The notes beneath the pieces are model-generated. The model made no database searches, was not told where the DNA came from, and saw only the letters and a list, made by a program, of their open reading frames with translations. Made by a program: the position numbers and the translations under genes. From positions 1-36,390 of the forward strand of contig JADYUL010000013.1 in the NCBI GenBank assembly GCA_021531795.1: a stretch of DNA of 36,390 nucleotides, written 5' to 3'. Positions 6,879-14,795 of this stretch are shown piece after piece. Within the stretch, counting starts at the first letter, position 1; the number at the start of each line of letters is the position of its first letter. This DNA comes from Lacrimispora saccharolytica. GTDB lineage: Bacteria > Bacillota > Clostridia > Lachnospirales > Lachnospiraceae.

Positions 6879-9826
6879 TTTTCTGTAATTCCAAGCGATA
6901 ATTCCAGAAGTTCCTCGGCAACCGAAGCGGATTTTATTCTCATCAAATTATCCCAGACATCTTCTTTCCCTAAAAGATTCATACCTCCGTGCCATACCAA
7001 CTCATCATCAATAATGGCAAAATGCTCATCAACTTCATCCTTTACAATAACCTGCATTCCTGCACTTTTCATCTGCTTAATCATTTCATAATAATGAGCC
7101 AAACTTCCATAATGGGTCCCTTCAGGATTTATTGTGATAATTGTTATCTTGCAGCCAGATTCAATACGTTGCTTTGTAACATAAATCATTCTATCAATTT
7201 TATCCTGTATAATATCTGGGCTAGATATAATAATTCTTTTTTCTGCCTCAACAAGATCTTGCTCAAATACATCAGAATAATTTCCTGAATCATAGATAGC
7301 ATTTGCTGATTGCTTCTCAAGAATCATATTAGAAATCAAGGAATATCCTAACCTCTTATATGTTCTAAGACGTTTTGAATACATATTCTCAAACACTCTT
7401 AAGTGAGAGTCTATGTAATCATAAACTACAACGTCTTTCTTACCTTCATAATCTCTGTGCAATCTTCCCACATACTGTTCCAATCTTCCCGCAAATGAAA
7501 CAGGTGCAGCCAACATAAGTGTATCCAACCTCGGAAAATCAAATCCCTCACCAATCTTTTGACCAGTAGCTATCAAAATAATAGATTTATCACCTGGTAC
7601 TTCCTTTAGCTGTTTTCTAATTTCTATATTTTCTTTATCGCTATTGTCACCATACAACAAGAAAACATAATCTGCTGCCTCAGCAAGATTATCATACAAA
7701 TGCTTTGCCTGTTCTTTATACCTCGTAAGAATAACAGGAGTTCTTCCTTCTGCAATTGCATTCCTTGTATCTTCAGCAATCATCTCACTTCTTACGATAT
7801 TATTGCTGATTAAATTGTATGCTCCATTAATATCATTCTTTGTTTCATTTGTATCAATAACTCTGGTAAATCGTGGAAATACATAATGTCCTATTCCCTG
7901 TGCCTCGGCTCGTTCTTTTGCTGTATAGCTATGTCTTATTGGACCTAATAACATATGTATTATTTTCTCAAGATTATCTCCACGTTTTGGCGTTGCGGTA
8001 ACTCCATAAACATATCTTGCATTTACTTTCTGCATCACTTCAATTGATGTAGTCGAACCACAATGATGGCATTCATCCATAATTACAAGACCATATGAAT
8101 TAATATAATCATTGAAATTACCCTTGCTATACATAGAGCCAACCATAGCCACATCTATTATACCAGTAAGTGTATTCTTATTACCTGTTAGCACTCCAAT
8201 AACGCTATCTCGTCTTTTTTCTCTTCCAGTCTTTGTCTTATAAATCGGTGGTTCTTCATTTATATTCAAAAATGTATTTAATTCATTTACCCACTGTTCT
8301 AATAAATCCTTACTTTGAAGAAGTATTAATGTATTCACTTTTCTTTGCGATATCAGATAACTGCACACAACTGTCTTACCAAATGCGGTAGTCGCACTAA
8401 GCACTCCGTGGTCATATTGCAACATACTATCTGCTGCCAAATCTTGCCCCGTACGTAAATCACCATTAAATGAAACCCTTATAGGTCTTCCTTTTTCTCT
8501 ATGGTCAGTAATATCATATTCTATATTTGCTTCTTTACAGTTATTAATTAGTTGTTCCCTAAGTCCTCGTGGGATACGAATATATCCATCAACATCCTGT
8601 CCCATATAGACAGCACTGAAGTTATAATAATTGGAGTATCCCAATCTCTTATTCTTATAAAAAATCGGATTGTCAAAAGCCGCTAAACTTCTTATTTGAT
8701 TCTGTATTCTTGGCATAAGATTCAGCGTATCAACATATACCCCATCACCAAGAACAATATGCATTTTCCCAACCACGTCGGTTTTATTAAATGCTTGTTT
8801 CTTTTTCCATGGCTTTGGTCTATCTGCAACATCCGCTGTTATAACGCCTGTCGTCTCAGATATTTCGGTTTTCCACTTTTTCATAAAAGCTTCTATTTCT
8901 TCTATTGATAACTTCGTTGTGCGATTCAGCAAAATATCCCATTGATCAGGATACGCATTCCAATTATCATCGACAAACGCACTATTTCCATTCTTTAAAG
9001 CCTGTCCTTGCAATGGCAATGCGATTAGATTGCCTATGCTGCTAGCAACATCCTGGCACGGATACATTCTGTCATAATATTGAAAAGACTTCATATTAAT
9101 CGATGCTTGTCCTCTATCTAACAAAAGGAATCCAAAGTTACGAGCCAAAGATGCTGAGATAGGCTTCTTGAAAAATATCCACACATGCGCACCTCTTCCA
9201 GATCTTGAGCGCTCTACCAGTGGTGTAATTCCATTCTGTTCGCAGATTAAGCGTAGTGCATCAACTTCTTTATGCCACTCTTCCGTTACATTCGCAAAAT
9301 CGGTAGCTTCTGCACCTTTTTCGTGATTGTCAAAATCAAATACTATAAATCTACATGTACCATCTGGCAATAACGGATATATGCCTATAACATCTGAACC
9401 ATCTTCCTTATAACCCACCAAATGTTCCACTATTTTTTTTGCAGTAAGCTTAGTCCAATTTGTATTCTCACAATCTTCACATCGAATCTTTTCACCACGC
9501 TGCTTTGGACAAGCTCTATCATTCCAACGATTATCGCATTGTGGGAAATATCCACCATTCCTACCTCGTTTAGCATATACATCCGTTCTTCCCCAGAACA
9601 TAGCAAAATACTGATTAGCCATTTCTTCCGTGATGAATTTACCAACAATTCTCTCACCCTGGTCTGGATCATATTCAGAAGTATCTTCTATCTTTTCTTC
9701 AAACACATTATTCTCTGGATATGCGATATTTGCCTTCTTAAGTTTTTCTTTTAATACAGTATTTTCCGCCTGCAACTCCCTTACTAATTTACGAAGCGAG
9801 TCGAGATTTTCTGCTTCAATATTCAT
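6869..9826 (-). CDS. AEP primase - SF2 helicase - PLD-like protein (TOTE conflict system type)
   Basis: 985 residues with four parts. After a coiled-coil start (5-35) comes an archaeo-eukaryotic-type primase domain (about 60-320). This has a four-Cys zinc site (C97, C106, C116, C119), the catalytic DFD (D164, D166) and the SGRGAH motif (H214). Next is a superfamily 2 helicase (about 450-830) with TTAFGKT at 479-485, DECHH at 584, TATP at 610 and QYVGRLHR at 784-791. The last part (about 850-970) is PLD-like, but the usual HxK is replaced by D933/H935 before FAIID. The primase-helicase fusion matches the TOTE conflict-system family known from comparative genomics. Its start overlaps the stop of a 47-aa ORF (ATGA). 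A role against invading DNA is inference. Confidence 0.85.
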   Translation of the reverse strand: MNIEAENLDSLRKLVRELQAENTVLKEKLKKANIAYPENNVFEEKIEDTSEYDPDQGERIVGKFITEEMANQYFAMFWGRTDVYAKRGRNGGYFPQCDNRWNDRACPKQRGEKIRCEDCENTNWTKLTAKKIVEHLVGYKEDGSDVIGIYPLLPDGTCRFIVFDFDNHEKGAEATDFANVTEEWHKEVDALRLICEQNGITPLVERSRSGRGAHVWIFFKKPISASLARNFGFLLLDRGQASINMKSFQYYDRMYPCQDVASSIGNLIALPLQGQALKNGNSAFVDDNWNAYPDQWDILLNRTTKLSIEEIEAFMKKWKTEISETTGVITADVADRPKPWKKKQAFNKTDVVGKMHIVLGDGVYVDTLNLMPRIQNQIRSLAAFDNPIFYKNKRLGYSNYYNFSAVYMGQDVDGYIRIPRGLREQLINNCKEANIEYDITDHREKGRPIRVSFNGDLRTGQDLAADSMLQYDHGVLSATTAFGKTVVCSYLISQRKVNTLILLQSKDLLEQWVNELNTFLNINEEPPIYKTKTGREKRRDSVIGVLTGNKNTLTGIIDVAMVGSMYSKGNFNDYINSYGLVIMDECHHCGSTTSIEVMQKVNARYVYGVTATPKRGDNLEKIIHMLLGPIRHSYTAKERAEAQGIGHYVFPRFTRVIDTNETKNDINGAYNLISNNIVRSEMIAEDTRNAIAEGRTPVILTRYKEQAKHLYDNLAEAADYVFLLYGDNSDKENIEIRKQLKEVPGDKSIILIATGQKIGEGFDFPRLDTLMLAAPVSFAGRLEQYVGRLHRDYEGKKDVVVYDYIDSHLRVFENMYSKRLRTYKRLGYSLISNMILEKQSANAIYDSGNYSDVFEQDLVEAEKRIIISSPDIIQDKIDRMIYVTKQRIESGCKITIITINPEGTHYGSLAHYYEMIKQMKSAGMQVIVKDEVDEHFAIIDDELVWHGGMNLLGKEDVWDNLMRIKSASVAEELLELSLGITENKR

Positions 9827-9966
9827 TTATCTTTTCCTCGCTTTTGTGGAAGGCTCCCCAATAGATAATCCATAAACTCTGGGTTTTCCCATTCCATAAT
9901 ATAATCATGAACACTGATTTGTTTCATTCTATTTTTTTGAATCTTATTCAAATCCTTATAGTTCAT
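9823..9966 (-). CDS. 47-aa protein translationally coupled to the primase-helicase
   Basis: An ORF from ATG at 9966 to TGA at 9825-9823, overlapping the helicase ATG by the ATGA arrangement. It begins 19 bp after the ORF6N stop and has AAAGGA about nine bases before its ATG. The product starts MNYKDLNKIQKNRMKQ, has an acidic-aromatic middle (DYIMEWENPEFMDYL) and ends in a basic tail (PQKRGKDK). It has no membrane segment and no recognised domain. The spacing, ribosome site and stop-start overlap argue for a real gene. A small regulatory or adaptor subunit of the helicase is possible but not shown. Confidence 0.6.
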   Translation of the reverse strand: MNYKDLNKIQKNRMKQISVHDYIMEWENPEFMDYLLGSLPQKRGKDK

Positions 9967-9985
9967 AAGAAAGCATCCTTTCAGT

Positions 9986-10909
9986 TTACACACCAGTCTG
10001 TTGTGCCTTACTCATAATATCTTTAAGAACATCGACACTCTCTATTTTGTTTATGCCAAAGCACTTCTTTCCCGCATCTTTTAAAGAAGACCCTATGTGA
10101 TATCCATGGACACCATCGATAATAAAAAAACGATCATGAAATGCTGTGGTCCTTTTTACTGTTAATGTTGGATACTGCGCATTAAAACTATTAATGTCTT
10201 GTGCAGATATCCTTGCGCTAGGGAAAGTATATGCGAAGACATCAATCCCTACATTTTTCTTTGCCAGAATATTTAGTGTAATTACATCAATGTACCCATC
10301 AATCAAAACAATTTCTCTTTTAGCTTGCCCTACAATATCTGTGAGTAGACTGAAGGCATCATATATTTGACCATCAAAGAAAATCTTTTGATTGTCTTCT
10401 TTATGATCTGCTATGTAATCGAATATTTTATTAAACTTTTCTTCTGACTCTTTTTGATATTCCAACTGTTTTAATTCAATGCTATTTATCCTTTCGAACA
10501 TTCTCTCATTATTCATAATAAAATGTCGCATTTCCCGAAATGCCCGCATGATAAATATGCTTTGTTTCTCTGCTATTTCACCATTTAATACAGTCGCCAA
10601 CATATATATTCCTTGCTCTGTAAAAACATGTGGAAGCGATCTGCTTTTGGGATTTATATTTGCGGTCGAAAATTTCGACCGCAAATCTTTCACTTCTTCT
10701 TTAGTCATTTGGAACATAAAATCTTCAGGAAATCGATTTATATTATTTTTTACCTGTTCGTTAAGTCTCTTTACCTCGTAGCCATATAATATTGCCAAAT
10801 CACTATCAAGCATTACCTGCTTTCCTCGAATAGTGTATATTATCTTCGAAAGATCAATCATCTGATTAGGCAAACCGACCGTATCTGTAATAGTAGCTAT
10901 TTCATCCAT
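9986..10909 (-). CDS. ORF6N-domain protein with C-terminal PLD-like domain
   Basis: 307 residues. The ORF6N domain covers about 18-105 (YTIRGKQVMLDSDLAILYGY, then RFPEDFMFQ and VFTEQGIYML). This family occurs in phage antirepressors and mobile elements and is thought to bind DNA. A helical linker (about 135-165) leads to a PLD-like domain (about 195-290) with HDRFFIID (H258, R260, D265: HxR instead of HxK) and YHIGSSLKD. A GAGAGG ribosome site lies 5 bases before ATG. A perfect palindrome is embedded in codons for residues 76-85. The gene lies between an XRE regulator and the 47-aa ORF plus primase-helicase, all on one strand with short gaps. It is likely an autoregulator or DNA-targeting part of the cassette. 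Confidence 0.88.
   Translation of the reverse strand: MDEIATITDTVGLPNQMIDLSKIIYTIRGKQVMLDSDLAILYGYEVKRLNEQVKNNINRFPEDFMFQMTKEEVKDLRSKFSTANINPKSRSLPHVFTEQGIYMLATVLNGEIAEKQSIFIMRAFREMRHFIMNNERMFERINSIELKQLEYQKESEEKFNKIFDYIADHKEDNQKIFFDGQIYDAFSLLTDIVGQAKREIVLIDGYIDVITLNILAKKNVGIDVFAYTFPSARISAQDINSFNAQYPTLTVKRTTAFHDRFFIIDGVHGYHIGSSLKDAGKKCFGINKIESVDVLKDIMSKAQQTGV
10658..10686. repeat. Palindrome inside ORF6N gene, 14-base arms
   Basis: Arms ATTTGCGGTCGAAA and TTTCGACCGCAAAT lie around one central base at 10672. Aligned with the other three copies, the shared 15-bp core is GTC-R-M-AA-W-TT-K-Y-GAC, and every variable position changes together with its symmetric partner. On the minus strand it encodes LRSKFSTAN of the ORF6N protein, the same codon register as KSQIATS in the decayed copy. 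Confidence 0.85.
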
Positions 10910-10946
10910 AAAAACCTCTCGTATTCTTCCTATTGTAGTTCATATC

Positions 10947-10969
10947 TAAAGTCACAATTTGTGACTTTA
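10947..10969. promoter_or_regulatory. Palindrome upstream of ORF6N gene (candidate operator)
   Basis: Arms TAAAGTCACAA and TTGTGACTTTA lie around one base at 10958, ending 38 bp before the ORF6N start and just after the XRE stop. The core GTCACAATTTGTGAC matches the palindromes inside the intact and decayed ORF6N genes. No T-tract follows on the minus strand, so an operator is likelier than a terminator. Confidence 0.6.
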
Positions 10970-10974
10970 AATCT

Positions 10975-11337
10975 TTACAGTTCTTCCAAACTCTCTATCT
11001 TTTTCAATGCTTCCATATATGCCATAAGTCTCTTTTGCTGTTCTTCTCTAAGATTGTGATAATCTTCAATCATCTGAACATCACCCGGAGTGAATTTACT
11101 CTCCGGACTTGCAGCTGCAATTTCCTCTTCATCCTCAATTCCTTTACCGGTAAGAAGCTGCTCCGGGGTAATCTGTAATACATTACAAATATCCATTATC
11201 TTTTCTACAGTAGGATTGGTCTTTCTCTTTTTCCATTCGCTTATGGTACTGGTTGAAATACCTACCTGCTTTGCAAACTCCGCCTGAGTCATATTGCGTT
11301 CTTTCAAAACCTTTATAATTCTTTCGCTGATAATCAT
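10975..11337 (-). CDS. XRE-family transcriptional regulator
   Basis: 120 residues. A canonical XRE helix-turn-helix covers about residues 3-62 (MTQAEFAKQVGISTSTISEW, then KRKTNPTVEKIMDIC and PEQLLTGKG). An acidic linker and a C-terminal helix (EDYHNLREEQQKRLMAYMEA) follow and probably serve for dimerisation. GAGAGGT precedes the ATG. It is the first gene of the minus-strand cassette, 65 bp before the ORF6N-PLD gene, so it is the likely controller of the primase-helicase operon. Its domain layout resembles phage and ICE repressors. It lacks a peptidase domain, so derepression by cleavage is not expected. Confidence 0.85.
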   Translation of the reverse strand: MIISERIIKVLKERNMTQAEFAKQVGISTSTISEWKKRKTNPTVEKIMDICNVLQITPEQLLTGKGIEDEEEIAAASPESKFTPGDVQMIEDYHNLREEQQKRLMAYMEALKKIESLEEL

Positions 11338-11528
11338 GAGTGATACCTCTCTTTATTATTCACTTATATAACATTCATATTAGTGAATTTATTTTATCAC
11401 ACCCACTGATGTCCTTCAATGATCTGCTTCATTTTCTAATTACGAAATTTCATATACACCTTATAAGATTCATATATATACCCTTTTGAAGATAGACATC
11501 CGGATCAGGTAAAGAATCAAAATCAATT

Positions 11529-11708
11529 TCATCTGCGTATTTCGCTATTATATTTCCGATAATATCCATCAATTGCCATCTTTCGAACATAAGCGCTCAG
11601 GTTTTTAAAACCCATCTGCGCCATCCTATCCTGGATCATCTGTAATTCTGCCTCTGATAACTTGATATGAATTTGTTTGTCACATGGAACATATCCTTGA
11701 TTTAGCAT
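11529..11708 (-). CDS. Truncated MobC-like relaxosome protein (59 aa)
   Basis: An ORF with a very strong AGGAGGTG eight bases before ATG. The product contains KQIHIKLSEAELQMIQDRMA, then LSAYVRKMAIDGY, which are the N-terminal RHH-like half and the signature helix of MobC plasmid/ICE mobilisation proteins. Family members usually run about 100-120 residues with a further helical region. Here the frame ends nine residues after DGY (YRKYNSEIRR, stop). No relaxase gene lies nearby. It is best seen as the relic of an integrative or mobilisable element. The protein could still be made. Confidence 0.65.
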   Translation of the reverse strand: MLNQGYVPCDKQIHIKLSEAELQMIQDRMAQMGFKNLSAYVRKMAIDGYYRKYNSEIRR

Positions 11709-11900
11709 TTTCTTTTCACCTCCTCTCCAGACTGGAAATCATTGTTTATGAATACATTATCCAAGAAATAAACGGTCCAATCCGTATATCCAAGAGGTAG
11801 GAATATTTTTAAAAGAATTAAAAATTCCACGTTTTTAGATTTAGCCGTATCCCACAAACGTGCGTTCCGTTATAATGTAGATGTGCCATTTATATAAACT
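11709..11900. other. Intergenic region between mobC relic and XRE gene
   Basis: No gene is seen. An imperfect hairpin (GGAAT, bulge, TTTTTAA against TTAAAAATTCC, about 11800-11827) and a TTATAAT box near 11870 are present. The latter is a plausible -10 for the plus-strand XRE gene. Regions next to mobC often carry oriT. I can point to the hairpin but cannot identify a nick site. Confidence 0.3.
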
Positions 11901-11921
11901 TTGTTAAAGTGGATTGGTTTC

Positions 11922-12182
11922 ATGAAATGTAAATTATCGATTCAGGAAAAATTGAAAGATTTGAGAATAGAAAAAGGTCTGTCACTGCAAGAACTGGCAG
12001 AACAGACCGGAATATCCAGAGCATCTCTAGGAAATTATGAAACTGATGATTACAAAGAAATTACTCACAAGGCTATTGTCTCCCTTACAAATTTTTATGG
12101 AATAACTTCCGATTATTTATTAGGACTTACCGAGAATCGTGAACAGCAGAGATTCCCTGTTGATGACTTTCCAGCGACTTAG
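11922..12182 (+). CDS. XRE-family transcriptional regulator
   Basis: 86 residues from ATG 11922. A TTG 21 bases upstream would add seven residues, and neither start has a strong ribosome site. An XRE helix-turn-helix occupies residues about 6-68: LRIEKGLSLQELAEQTGISR, then SLGNYETDDYKEITHKAIVS and YGITSDYLLGLTE. Such short XRE proteins commonly sit beside mobilisation genes in clostridial ICEs, and here it is divergent from the mobC relic. It is the last gene of the accessory island before the conserved rRNA methyltransferase. Confidence 0.78.
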   Translation: MKCKLSIQEKLKDLRIEKGLSLQELAEQTGISRASLGNYETDDYKEITHKAIVSLTNFYGITSDYLLGLTENREQQRFPVDDFPAT

Positions 12183-12248
12183 GATTATTGTAGTTCTCTC
12201 TTTCTATAATTCCATGCTTCTGCTTTACCTGAGCGATATTGAGATTTG

Positions 12249-13823
12249 TTACATGGAATCCGTACTTTTCTCCTGCACCCAGTCCTGAATCTCCTTATAT
12301 GTAGCCTTAGCCTCTGCGCTAGTCAGATCCAGCTCATCCATATCGAGCTTAACATTGACATGATGCTTCGCTTCGCGGAGTTTGGACAATAAACATACCG
12401 TCTCCACATGACCTGAATGTCCAAACATATCAACTGGGCGGAATCGCTTTAGACTGTAGCCTCCGTCACAAAGAATCCGAAGATCTCTTGCGAGTGTGGC
12501 ACTGTCACAGCTTACATATACTATGCGTTCCGGCTTCATCTTGAGCATGGTATTGAGACAGTCGATATCACAGCCCTTACGGGGCGGATCGACAACAATG
12601 ACATCGGGATGACGCATATCACCAACACCATCTTCATCGGATGCGGTCTGAGCGTAATATTCGGGTAATACCTCCTCTGCCTTACCGACAAAGAAAGTAG
12701 CATTATCTATTCCGTTGTTTCTGGCATTCCTCTTAGCATCCTCAATTGCTTCCGGAATAATCTCTACTCCAATGACCCGGCGGGCACTTTTTGCCAAAAA
12801 CAGTGATATGGTTCCGATTCCGCAATACAGGTCCCATACGTCCTCTTTGCCTGTAAGTTCTGCATACTGTAGCGCAATCGAATATAACTTCTCCATCTGT
12901 AGCGGGTTCACCTGGTAGAAAGAGAGAGGCGATATTTCGAAAGTAATATCAGTTCCGTTATCGACGTTCAGCATATGCACAACATCCCTTATTGTCTCTC
13001 TTCCCCAGAGATTTACTATTCTATCACCCATAATGACATTGGTATTCTTATCATTAAGGGATACGGATATGCTTGTCATACCCTCAACCTTGCAAAGTGC
13101 CAAGATCAGTTTATCCTGAGCCGGTATATATTCCCCCTTCTTCACACCTGAATTAATTACAAGGCATACCATCAACTCTCCTGTCGCAAACCCCTTACGT
13201 ATAAGCACATGTCTGATAACCCCGCGACCTGTGCTCTCATCATAGGGCTGAACACCATACTCCTCCATATGGTGAAGTATTATCTCAAGGATTTCCCTGT
13301 TTTCCTCAACTCCGATAACACAATCGTTATTGGCTATGATATTGTGCGTACGTCCTGCATAGAATCCTGTTACTACCTTGCCGTTCTTATCCTTACCAAA
13401 GGGAAACTGAGACTTGCCCCTATATCGATAGGGCTCATCCATACCAACAATAGGTTCTGCTATGCTCATCACATATTCGGCATCGAATCCACCTATTCTA
13501 ATGATATTGTTGGCTACCTTTGATGCCTTAAGTTCCAACTGCTTGCCATAATCCAGAGCCTGAAGCGTACACCCGCCACAGGGTCTTGCATACGGACATT
13601 TCGGCTCAACACGAAAAGGAGAAGGCCAAATTACCTTCTCCAGATGTGCATAAGCATAGTTTTTCTTAGCCTTCATTATCTTGACAAGCACTGTATCACC
13701 GATAACAGCATCCTTCACGAATAATGCATATCCGTCCACCTTGCCGATACCTTCACCATCGTTGCCCATGTCTGTTATCTTTATTTCAAGCAACTCATCC
13801 TTAGTATATTCAGAATTCTTCAT
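12249..13823 (-). CDS. rlmD: 23S rRNA (uracil-5-)-methyltransferase RlmD family
   Basis: 524 residues. It methylates uracil C5 in RNA using S-adenosylmethionine. The N-terminal TRAM domain (about 8-65) is followed by a [4Fe-4S] site with C76, C82, C85 and C168. The methyltransferase core shows QVNPLQM near 305, the SAM loop DLYCGIGTI at 331-339, VDPPRKGCD at 411, and the catalytic Cys in YVSCDS (C439). The family end HSGHVETVCLL is present. The upstream yhaM stop lies within its ribosome site (GGATGGAGTAG), so the two are co-transcribed. The exact target (U747, U1939 or both, as with Firmicute RlmCD) cannot be decided from sequence. The tail after residue 490 is somewhat longer than in most members. 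Confidence 0.9.
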   Translation of the reverse strand: MKNSEYTKDELLEIKITDMGNDGEGIGKVDGYALFVKDAVIGDTVLVKIMKAKKNYAYAHLEKVIWPSPFRVEPKCPYARPCGGCTLQALDYGKQLELKASKVANNIIRIGGFDAEYVMSIAEPIVGMDEPYRYRGKSQFPFGKDKNGKVVTGFYAGRTHNIIANNDCVIGVEENREILEIILHHMEEYGVQPYDESTGRGVIRHVLIRKGFATGELMVCLVINSGVKKGEYIPAQDKLILALCKVEGMTSISVSLNDKNTNVIMGDRIVNLWGRETIRDVVHMLNVDNGTDITFEISPLSFYQVNPLQMEKLYSIALQYAELTGKEDVWDLYCGIGTISLFLAKSARRVIGVEIIPEAIEDAKRNARNNGIDNATFFVGKAEEVLPEYYAQTASDEDGVGDMRHPDVIVVDPPRKGCDIDCLNTMLKMKPERIVYVSCDSATLARDLRILCDGGYSLKRFRPVDMFGHSGHVETVCLLSKLREAKHHVNVKLDMDELDLTSAEAKATYKEIQDWVQEKSTDSM

Positions 13824-13826
13824 ATT

Positions 13827-14774
13827 CTACTCCATCCTGGTTCCGCGGATATTGCTCTCAATGAACTTATTGTATCCCATCCACTCAGACGGATTTAAGC
13901 TCGAATCCAGTGCCTCCATAAAGGTCTCCATCTTGGCATCAATATTGTCCGCAAAGCTTAGCGCCACTGCTTCGATTAACGCAGGCTTCTTCGGTGAACC
14001 GAACTCAAGCTCTCCGTGGTGCGCCAGAATACAGTGCCTAAGTTCATTAGCCAGGTTAGCCGGAAAGCCCGGAATTGCAGCAATCCTCTCGCCCACCATC
14101 TCAGCACCAATAACAATATGACCTAACAGATTACCTTCGTCACTGTAATCATTCTCAGGATAGGGCACGAACTCCCTGACTTTACCAATATCGTGACAGA
14201 TTGCCGCTGCCACGAGCAAATCCCTGTTAAGCATCTCATAATGAGCAGCAAAATATTCACAATTCTTTGCCACACTGAGCGTATGCTCCAACAGACCGCC
14301 CACAAACGAGTGATGCACCGACTTTGCCGCAGACGAGAACCTGAACTTACTTATAAACTCCGCATCCTCTACAAAGAAGCTCCTAAGCAGCTGCTTCAGA
14401 TACTGATTCTTAGTTTTCTCAATCATTGTCACAAGCTCTGCCATCATCTCATCTATATTGTACTTACTTACAGGCAGATAGTTAGCCGGCTCATACTCAC
14501 CCTCGCGCGCAACCCTGGCCCTCTCGATCTTCACCTGAAGTGCACCGTTAAACATCGTCACGGTACCGACGATATCCACATAATCCTTCGCCTCGAACTC
14601 CTCAATTCCGGCGCTTCCAAGGTCCCATACCTTCGCATCCACCGCACCGGACTTGTCCTGTAATACCACATTCCAGTAATCCTTGCCGGTCTTGGTCACC
14701 GCACTTGTTCTGCTCTTAACAAGATAAATATCCGATACTCTCGCGCCCTCTGTCAGGTCTTTAATATACTTCAT
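13827..14774 (-). CDS. yhaM: 3'-5' exoribonuclease YhaM family
   Basis: 315 residues. An N-terminal OB-fold (about 10-90, containing KTGKDYWNVVLQDKSG and FNGALQVKI) is followed by an HD domain with H164 in LLEHTLSVA and the metal-binding CHDIGK at 193-198. This is the standard YhaM layout and length. The enzyme trims single-stranded RNA (and DNA) from the 3' end in Firmicutes. It sits 4 bp before rlmD and 21 bp after the HtrA-like gene, all on the minus strand. Confidence 0.92.
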   Translation of the reverse strand: MKYIKDLTEGARVSDIYLVKSRTSAVTKTGKDYWNVVLQDKSGAVDAKVWDLGSAGIEEFEAKDYVDIVGTVTMFNGALQVKIERARVAREGEYEPANYLPVSKYNIDEMMAELVTMIEKTKNQYLKQLLRSFFVEDAEFISKFRFSSAAKSVHHSFVGGLLEHTLSVAKNCEYFAAHYEMLNRDLLVAAAICHDIGKVREFVPYPENDYSDEGNLLGHIVIGAEMVGERIAAIPGFPANLANELRHCILAHHGELEFGSPKKPALIEAVALSFADNIDAKMETFMEALDSSLNPSEWMGYNKFIESNIRGTRME

Positions 14775-14795
14775 ATTGTAAAATCGCTCCCGTCG

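Noticed and set aside
6600-7091. Plus-strand frames across the helicase and HD genes
   Set aside because: They are antisense to well-supported coding sequence, lack ribosome sites and show biased composition typical of shadow frames.
10947-10969. Reading the palindrome after the XRE gene as a terminator
   Set aside because: No T-tract follows on the minus strand, and its core matches palindromes inside coding sequence, so an operator-like role fits better.
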